Positions 1 to 3,545 of a stretch of 5,479 bases of DNA are shown here, piece after piece (positions within the stretch are counted from its first letter, which is position 1; each line of letters starts with the position of its first letter). The stretch is from Thiotrichales bacterium HSG1 (lineage in GTDB: Bacteria; Pseudomonadota; Gammaproteobacteria; Beggiatoales; Beggiatoaceae). Both the position numbers and the translations under genes were made by a program. The notes below the pieces were generated by a model that was not told the DNA's origin, did no database searches, and was given only the letters and a program-made list of their open reading frames with translations. The stretch covers positions 1 to 5,479 of the forward strand of contig JAUCGN010000118.1 in NCBI GenBank assembly GCA_030378125.1, read 5' to 3'.

Positions 1-396
1 ACTACCAGCAATTATCCGAACTGCAGCATCTAAATCATTGGCGTTTAAATCTTCCATTTTGGTCTTGGCAATTTCCTCAGCCTGTTCTCTAGTTACCTTG
101 CCAACTTTATGAGTATGTGGAGTTTTACTCCCACTCTTAATTCCAGCAGCTTTTTTTAATAAAATGGAAGCAGGTGGAGTTTTAACAACGAAGGTAAAAC
201 TGCGATCTGAGTAAGCAGTAATAACTACTGGAATAGGCATTCCCTGCTCTAAATTTTGCGTTTTAGCATTAAAAGCCTTACAAAACTCCATAATGTTAAG
301 GCCGTGCTGACCAAGAGCTGGACCAACTGGAGGGCTTGGATTAGCTTGTCCAGCTTTTACTTGTAATTTAATGTATGCTTGTACTTTTTTTGCCAT
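1..396 (-). CDS. rplK: 50S ribosomal protein L11, 3' end cut by window edge
   Basis: This gene encodes L11, the 23S rRNA-binding protein of the ribosomal GTPase-associated centre, where elongation factors act and where RelA senses stalled ribosomes. The frame is open from ATG at 394-396 to base 1, giving 132 codons with no stop. The protein starts [13 protein letters not shown] and carries the family signature [11 protein letters not shown] at residues 19-29, then [13 protein letters not shown] and [12 protein letters not shown]. It follows E. coli L11 (142 aa) almost residue for residue, so only about ten codons should be missing to the left. The start is fixed by the conserved N-terminus and by AAGGA at 405-409, eight bases upstream. 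It follows nusG by 120 bases, a spacer that holds a likely L1 regulatory site. rplA would be expected next, outside the window. Confidence 0.98.
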   Translation of the reverse strand, partial: MAKKVQAYIKLQVKAGQANPSPPVGPALGQHGLNIMEFCKAFNAKTQNLEQGMPIPVVITAYSDRSFTFVVKTPPASILLKKAAGIKSGSKTPHTHKVGKVTREQAEEIAKTKMEDLNANDLDAAVRIIAGS

Positions 397-404
397 TTAA
401 GTCT

Positions 405-409
405 TCCTT
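405..409 (-). promoter_or_regulatory. rplK Shine-Dalgarno site
   Basis: AAGGA on the minus strand lies eight bases before the rplK ATG and supports that start. It sits just 3' of the putative L1-binding hairpin, so L1 bound there could block ribosome entry. Confidence 0.75.
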
Positions 410-413
410 AAGC

Positions 414-445
414 ACCGGGTACAAACGCCGTTCAGGCTCCCCGTT
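414..445 (-). promoter_or_regulatory. Putative ribosomal protein L1 binding site in the rplK leader
   Basis: The minus-strand leader contains GGGGAGCCTGAACGGC followed by GTTTGTACCC. It can fold as an outer stem (440-443 with 416-419), an asymmetric internal loop (GA opposite GTTTGTA), an inner stem GCC/GGC (435-437 with 427-429) and a five-base loop. This helix-loop-helix with a GGGAGCC strand resembles the 23S rRNA site bound by L1. In E. coli, L1 represses translation of the L11-L1 operon through a leader site at this same place. The match to that regulatory logic comes from known biology; binding in this organism is inferred. The element ends only a few bases before the Shine-Dalgarno site. 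Confidence 0.7.
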
Positions 446-474
446 ATAATAAATGAATGATGTGATTATCACAA
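446..474 (-). promoter_or_regulatory. Candidate sigma70 promoter for rplK (weak)
   Basis: TTGTGA at 469-474 and TATTAT at 446-451 are separated by 17 bases. This has the position of the E. coli L11 promoter between nusG and rplK. A start seven bases after the -10 box would fall near 439-440, inside the outer stem of the L1 site and trimming it. Either initiation occurs slightly upstream or most rplK mRNA is read through from nusG. The -35 box lies within the palindrome at 461-473. Confidence 0.35.
461..473. repeat. Perfect 13-bp palindrome TGTGATAATCACA
   Basis: Two six-base arms (TGTGAT / ATCACA) surround a single central base in the nusG-rplK spacer. The shape resembles a dimeric repressor operator. 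The half-sites are like those of CRP (TGTGA...TCACA), but the spacing is three bases instead of six, so a CRP site is unlikely. It overlaps the candidate -35 box. No regulator can be named. Confidence 0.45.
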
Positions 475-516
475 AAGGTATTACCAACTGTAGACTGGCA
501 ATAAGGTTAAAAATTA

Positions 517-1065
517 TTACTCTTTTTCAACTTGAGCAAATTCTAATTCAACTGGAGTAGAACGCCCAAAAATCCGTACTGCAACTCGCAGTTTATTTTT
601 TTCGTAGTTAGCTTCTTCCACCACACCATTGAAGTCATTAAACGGTCCATCAATAACTCGCACCACTTCACCAACTTCAAATAATACTTTGGGGCGTGGT
701 TTTTGAGAGCCATCTTCAATATGTTGTAAAATAGCCTCAGCTTCTTTATCAGAGATTGGTGCTGGCGGAACAAACTTGCTTTTCCCTTTGCCACCACCTA
801 TGAAACCCATGACTTTAGGCACATTATTTACCAAATGCCAAGCTTCGTCATTCATGTCCATCTGAACAAGTACATAGCCGGGATAAAGTCTACGATCACT
901 TTTACGTTTTACCCCATCTCGCATTTCCACAACTTCTTCAATTGGTATCAGAATATCGCCAAAACAGTGGGATAATGAGCTTAATCTAACCCGTTCTTCG
1001 AGAGAAGCCTTCACTCGTCTTTCAAAGTTGGAATAAGTATGCACTACATACCACCGCATTGCCAT
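517..1065 (-). CDS. nusG: Transcription termination/antitermination factor NusG
   Basis: NusG binds RNA polymerase through its N-terminal NGN domain and contacts Rho or ribosomal protein S10 through its C-terminal KOW domain, linking transcription to termination or translation. At 182 aa it matches the E. coli length (181). The NGN domain covers about residues 4-115 ([31 protein letters not shown]). The KOW domain covers about 127-180 ([20 protein letters not shown], ending VEKE). A short lysine/glycine-rich stretch ([12 protein letters not shown]) precedes PAPISDKE and is slightly longer than in E. coli. The ATG at 1063-1065 is supported by AAGGAGG at 1074-1080, eight bases upstream and overlapping the end of secE. 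An alternative Met at codon 3 is less well placed. The four-base gap to secE indicates translational coupling. Confidence 0.98.
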   Translation of the reverse strand: MAMRWYVVHTYSNFERRVKASLEERVRLSSLSHCFGDILIPIEEVVEMRDGVKRKSDRRLYPGYVLVQMDMNDEAWHLVNNVPKVMGFIGGGKGKSKFVPPAPISDKEAEAILQHIEDGSQKPRPKVLFEVGEVVRVIDGPFNDFNGVVEEANYEKNKLRVAVRIFGRSTPVELEFAQVEKE

Positions 1066-1069
1066 ACGT

Positions 1070-1453
1070 TCAGCCTCCTTGACCGGTAAATATTCGAACC
1101 GACCAAAGTAGTAGACTATCTAATGACCAAATGAACAGGGCAACTAATACCACCATTAGCATTACAATGCCGGTCATTTGCACTGTTTCTTGTCGGGTTG
1201 GCCATACAACTCTTCTTACTTCCAGATGAGATTGACGGAAAAAATCAACTGTAGAACGTCCCTTAGTTGTTGTTGAGGCGACAAAAAAAGCCATACCAAC
1301 TACAGCTAATATGCTAACAACGCGTAATAGTAGGGAATATTCAGAAAAATAATGGAAACCGGCAATACCGGCTGCAACCAAAATAGCTACTAAAATCCAT
1401 TTAACAAAATCTATAACTTTATTAGGAGCAGTGGTTTTTGTTTTTGTATTCAT
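1070..1453 (-). CDS. secE: Protein translocase subunit SecE
   Basis: SecE is the essential small subunit of the SecYEG channel in the inner membrane and clamps SecY. The 127-aa product equals E. coli SecE in length and has the gammaproteobacterial three-helix plan. Membrane segments lie at about residues 17-36, 41-61 and 95-117. An amphipathic cytoplasmic helix at about 68-94 carries the hallmark [13 protein letters not shown] (W84-P85-T86). Many other bacteria keep only the last helix. The stop codon TGA at 1070-1072 lies just before nusG. The conserved start region supports ATG at 1451-1453, but the bases before it (CATTTACCAATTCACAC) contain no purine-rich Shine-Dalgarno sequence, unlike rplK, nusG and tuf here. 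An inverted-repeat spacer separates it from tRNA-Trp. Confidence 0.97.
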   Translation of the reverse strand: MNTKTKTTAPNKVIDFVKWILVAILVAAGIAGFHYFSEYSLLLRVVSILAVVGMAFFVASTTTKGRSTVDFFRQSHLEVRRVVWPTRQETVQMTGIVMLMVVLVALFIWSLDSLLLWSVRIFTGQGG

Positions 1454-1455
1454 GT

Positions 1456-1556
1456 GTGAATTGGTAAATGAAAAGTTAAAAGTGAAAAACTAAAAAGTTA
1501 AATCAACCTCAAATGGTAGTTATAATTTTTAACTTATCCACTTTACAATTTATCAC
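1456..1556. repeat. Imperfect inverted repeat, MITE-like, upstream of secE
   Basis: This AT-rich spacer consists of two related arms in opposite orientation. The plus-strand arm at about 1456-1485 reads GTGAATTGGTAAATGAAAAG then TTAAAAGTG. The reverse complement of about 1523-1556 reads GTGATAAATTGTAAAGTGG then ATAAGTTAAAAATTA. With small gaps the arms share ATTG-TAAA-TG-A-AAGTTAAAA. The inner part repeats AAAAGTTA/AAAAACTA words, giving low complexity. No open reading frame lies inside. It could be a small non-autonomous repeat element or slippage-derived sequence; single-window evidence cannot decide. Confidence 0.45.
1519..1548 (-). promoter_or_regulatory. Candidate promoter for secE-nusG inside the inverted repeat
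   Basis: TTGTAA at 1543-1548 and TATAAC at 1519-1524 are spaced 18 bases apart on the minus strand, about 65 bases before the secE start. Matches to consensus are four of six and five of six. In such AT-rich DNA chance matches are common, so this is tentative. If real, the repeat supplies the promoter of an essential operon. Confidence 0.3.
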
Positions 1557-1560
1557 TTAA

Positions 1561-1571
1561 AAATTAAAAAA
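1561..1571 (-). terminator. Possible U-tract after tRNA-Trp
   Basis: Immediately after the encoded CCA of tRNA-Trp the minus strand reads TTTTTTAATTT. Together with the tRNA acceptor/T-arm fold just upstream this could cause some transcript release. It may equally serve as a processing spacer, since secE needs either readthrough or its own promoter. Confidence 0.25.
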
Positions 1572-1647
1572 TGGCAGGCCAAGAGGGACTTGAACCCCCA
1601 ACATTCTGCTTTGGAGGCAGATGCTCTGCCAATTGAGCTATTGGCCT
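1572..1647 (-). tRNA. tRNA-Trp (anticodon CCA)
   Basis: This 76-base cloverleaf delivers tryptophan. The acceptor strands AGGCCAA and TTGGCCT pair perfectly, with discriminator G and an encoded CCA tail. The anticodon stem TCTGC/GCAGA holds the loop CTCCAAA, anticodon CCA. The T-loop is TTCAAGT. It lies between tuf and secE, where E. coli has no tRNA gene. No strong promoter is visible directly upstream, so it probably depends on transcription from the tRNA-tuf operon. Confidence 0.97.
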
Positions 1648-1649
1648 AA

Positions 1650-1684
1650 ATAAAACTATTTTATCTAATCAGGATTAACCTGAT
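1650..1684. other. Two adjacent small inverted repeats before tRNA-Trp
   Basis: ATAAAA-CTA-TTTTAT occupies 1650-1664, and ATCAGG-ATTAA-CCTGAT occupies 1668-1684 (plus-strand reading). Both are perfect six-base-pair repeats and could fold as hairpins in the precursor just 5' of tRNA-Trp. Neither is followed by a T-run on the minus strand, so neither is a standard terminator. They may guide RNase processing or be chance in AT-rich DNA. Confidence 0.3.
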
Positions 1685-1762
1685 ATATTTACACTTAAAA
1701 AGTACGGTAGGCATCCTTCATGTTCTTATATAGTTTCAATCTATACAACAATGCTGGGAAAT

Positions 1763-1790
1763 TGGAAGTTGTTAAGACCCCCAACCTCCA
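1763..1790 (-). terminator. Stem-loop just after tuf, possible attenuator or processing hairpin
   Basis: Six bases after the tuf stop, TGGAGGTTG and CAACTTCCA can form a nine-pair stem (one G-U) around a ten-base loop. The following bases, ATTTCCC, are a poor U-tract, so full intrinsic termination is doubtful. A 3'-end-stabilising or partial-termination role would allow high tuf expression with reduced readthrough into trnW-secE-nusG. Confidence 0.4.
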
Positions 1791-1796
1791 CTAAAA

Positions 1797-2987
1797 TTAC
1801 TCAATAATTTTAGCAACAACACCAGCACCTACGGTACGACCACCTTCGCGAACTGCGAAACGCAAACCTTCTTCCATAGCAATAGGAGCGATCATCTTAA
1901 CGGTCATTTTAACATTGTCACCCGGCATAACCATCTCAATTCCTTCTGGAAGTTCACAAGCACCAGTGGTATCAGTAGTACGGAAATAAAATTGAGGACG
2001 ATAACCATTGAAGAATGGAGTATGTCTGCCACCCTCATCCTTGCTCAATACATAAACTTCAGCTTCAAAGTGAATATGAGGAGTAATAGTACCCGGTTTA
2101 GCAAGTACTTGCCCACGTTCTACTTCTTCACGTTTAGTACCACGCAATAGAACTCCAACATTATCACCAGCACGACCCTCATCCAACAACTTACGGAACA
2201 TCTCAACTCCAGTACAAGTTGTTTTAGCGGTATCCTTCATACCGACAATTTCTATTTCTTCTCCAACTTTGACTATCCCACGCTCAACCCTACCAGTAAC
2301 TACAGTACCACGTCCAGAGATAGAAAATACATCTTCAATTGGCATTAAGAAAGGCTGATCTATATCACGTTCTGGTTGTGGGATATAAGCATCCATTTCT
2401 TCAACTAGTTTATGGATTGAAGGTATTCCAATATCAGAGGTATCACCTTCTAAAGCTTTTAATGCTGAACCAACTACAATTGGTGTATCATCACCAGGGA
2501 ACTCATAACTATCAAGTAATTCCCTGACTTCCATCTCCACCAATTCTAACAGTTCTTCATCATCAACTTGGTCAGCCTTATTCATGTACACAATAACATA
2601 AGGTACACCAACTTGACGAGCTAACAAAATATGTTCACGAGTTTGTGGCATAGGACCATCGGCTGCGGATACAACCAAAATGGCACCATCCATCTGGGCA
2701 GCACCTGTGATCATATTCTTAATATAGTCAGCATGTCCTGGACAATCAACATGAGCATAATGACGAATATCAGACTCGTATTCAACATGTGCTGTCGCAA
2801 TTGTAATACCCCTTTCTCTCTCTTCTGGAGCATTATCAATTTGATCATATCCTTTAACTTCGCCCCCAAACTTCTCTGCCATGCACTTAGTTATGGCTGC
2901 CGTTAGAGTTGTTTTCCCATGATCAACATGACCTATTGTACCGACATTTACATGTGGCTTGCTGCGATCAAATTTTTCTTTGGCCAT
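1797..2987 (-). CDS. tuf: Translation elongation factor Tu
   Basis: EF-Tu is the GTPase that brings aminoacyl-tRNA to the ribosomal A site. The product is 396 aa, close to the 394 of E. coli, with no frameshift. G motifs are intact: GHVDHGKT at 19-26 (P-loop), RGITIATAH at 59-67 (switch I), DCPGH at 81-85 with the catalytic His85, NKAD at 136-139 and SAL at 174-176. Domains II and III follow ([32 protein letters not shown]), ending [11 protein letters not shown]. The two extra residues lie in the variable [20 protein letters not shown] stretch, as in Legionella-type EF-Tu. AAAGG at 2996-3000, eight bases upstream, supports the start. It lies 34 bases after tRNA-Thr, the tufB-type context, so cotranscription with the tRNAs is expected. 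Whether the genome has a second copy near rpsG-fusA cannot be seen here. Confidence 0.99.
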   Translation of the reverse strand: MAKEKFDRSKPHVNVGTIGHVDHGKTTLTAAITKCMAEKFGGEVKGYDQIDNAPEERERGITIATAHVEYESDIRHYAHVDCPGHADYIKNMITGAAQMDGAILVVSAADGPMPQTREHILLARQVGVPYVIVYMNKADQVDDEELLELVEMEVRELLDSYEFPGDDTPIVVGSALKALEGDTSDIGIPSIHKLVEEMDAYIPQPERDIDQPFLMPIEDVFSISGRGTVVTGRVERGIVKVGEEIEIVGMKDTAKTTCTGVEMFRKLLDEGRAGDNVGVLLRGTKREEVERGQVLAKPGTITPHIHFEAEVYVLSKDEGGRHTPFFNGYRPQFYFRTTDTTGACELPEGIEMVMPGDNVKMTVKMIAPIAMEEGLRFAVREGGRTVGAGVVAKIIE

Positions 2988-3021
2988 AAAATAAACCTTT
3001 TGAATATTAAGTAAATTATTT

Positions 3022-3096
3022 TGGAGCCCATAACTGGATTTGAACCGGTGACCTCACCCTTACCAAGGGTGTGCTCTACCTCTGAGCTATATGGGC
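3022..3096 (-). tRNA. tRNA-Thr (anticodon GGU)
   Basis: This 75-base cloverleaf has acceptor strands GCCCATA and TATGGGC, discriminator T and an encoded CCA. The anticodon stem CACCC/GGGTG holds the loop TTGGTAA, anticodon GGT, reading ACC and ACU threonine codons. It occupies the position of E. coli thrT, directly before tuf. The T-stem ACCGG/CCAGT has a C-A mismatch at its central pair (bases 3047 and 3035), which is unusual for this otherwise standard tRNA. Confidence 0.96.
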
Positions 3097-3132
3097 GTGT
3101 ATCTTTAAAATATATTATATACTATTTTTTAT

Positions 3133-3208
3133 TGGAGCGGGCGAAGGGACTCGAACCCTCGACATTCTGCTTGGAAGGCAGAAACTCTACCAGCTGAGTT
3201 ACACCCGC
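3133..3208 (-). tRNA. tRNA-Gly (anticodon UCC)
   Basis: This 76-base cloverleaf has acceptor strands GCGGGTG and CGCCCGC (one G-U pair), discriminator T and an encoded CCA. The anticodon stem TCTGC/GCAGA holds CTTCCAA, anticodon TCC, reading GGA and GGG. It corresponds to E. coli glyT between tyrU and thrT. It is 36 bases before tRNA-Thr and 101 bases after tRNA-Tyr; the longer gap holds a tRNA-like fragment. Confidence 0.97.
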
Positions 3209-3215
3209 TTAATTT

Positions 3216-3242
3216 TGGGAGGGGAAGGGATTCAAATTCTCC
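3216..3242 (-). pseudogene. Degenerate tRNA 3'-end fragment
   Basis: On the minus strand this stretch reads like a T-arm plus 3' acceptor strand. TTTGAAT resembles a T-loop, CCCTT a 3' T-stem strand and CCCCTCC an acceptor strand. CCCCTCC is the exact complement of GGAGGGG, the 5' acceptor strand of the neighbouring tRNA-Tyr, and differs at one base from that tRNA's own TCCCTCC. The T-stem no longer pairs well, and no anticodon arm or 5' half is found upstream. It is best read as a relic of a duplicated tRNA, probably Tyr-like. A similarity to the Gly T-arm is also present. Confidence 0.45.
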
Positions 3243-3309
3243 ATAAGCCCCATTCCTTGATTAAATATTAACTTGGTTTGGGCTTTTGATTTTTTCTAGA
3301 TAACATAAC

Positions 3310-3391
3310 TGGAGGGAGGTGGATTCGAACCACCGTAGGCGTAGCCAACAGATTTACAGTCTGCCTCCTTTAACCACTCGGACACCCCTCC
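3310..3391 (-). tRNA. tRNA-Tyr (anticodon GUA), CCA not encoded
   Basis: This class II tRNA has acceptor strands GGAGGGG and TCCCTCC, D-arm TCC...GGA, anticodon stem GCAGA/TCTGT with loop CTGTAAA (anticodon GTA), an extra arm TGGC-TAC-GCC and T-arm GGTGG/CCACC around TTCGAAT. After the discriminator A at 3310 the sequence continues GTT, so the CCA tail must be added by nucleotidyltransferase. The other three tRNA genes here encode CCA. It is the first gene of the operon, starting about ten bases after the predicted transcription start. Confidence 0.95.
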
Positions 3392-3407
3392 AAACTTAAA
3401 ACGCACC

Positions 3408-3436
3408 ATTCTAACCACTTTTTTTTTGAATGTCAA
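3408..3436 (-). promoter_or_regulatory. Strong sigma70 promoter of the tRNA-tuf operon
   Basis: TTGACA (3431-3436), a perfect -35 box, and TAGAAT (3408-3413), five of six matches, are separated by exactly 17 bases that include nine consecutive A. The following GGTGCG is a GC-rich discriminator typical of stringently controlled stable-RNA promoters, where ppGpp represses initiation. The upstream DNA to about 3465 is very A/T-rich (ATATATAAAAAAAG), compatible with an UP element. The predicted start near 3401 lies about ten bases before mature tRNA-Tyr. Confidence 0.88.
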
Positions 3437-3545
3437 CCATAAAATCAACTTTTTTTATATATTAGATTTTGCTTCCTAAATGGAGTGCAAATTTTAATTT
3501 ATAAAACAAAACTTTACAGCCGTAACCTTAAATTAAGAAACTAAA

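Noticed and set aside
461..473. CRP binding site
   Set aside because: The half-sites TGTGA and TCACA are separated by three bases instead of the six needed for CRP.
543..797. Minus-strand open frame of 84 codons inside nusG in another frame
   Set aside because: nusG is full length and highly conserved over this stretch, so the out-of-frame reading is a shadow.
1454..1571. CRISPR array or tandem repeat locus
   Set aside because: The AAAAGTTA-like words are short, irregular and not separated by uniform spacers; the region fits an imperfect inverted repeat better.
2339..2906. Plus-strand open frames at 2339-2527 and 2631-2906
   Set aside because: They are antisense to tuf, lack recognisable protein features and are explained by codon bias of the EF-Tu gene on the other strand.
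3437..3545. Intrinsic terminator for the large gene
   Set aside because: The best hairpin (TTAC-GGCT-GTAA followed by AGTTTTG) has only four pairs. The spacer is AT-rich but shows no convincing stem plus U-tract.
3392..3545. Missing tRNA-Thr(UGU) upstream of tRNA-Tyr
   Set aside because: No T-loop, anticodon arm or acceptor pairing could be found in this spacer.
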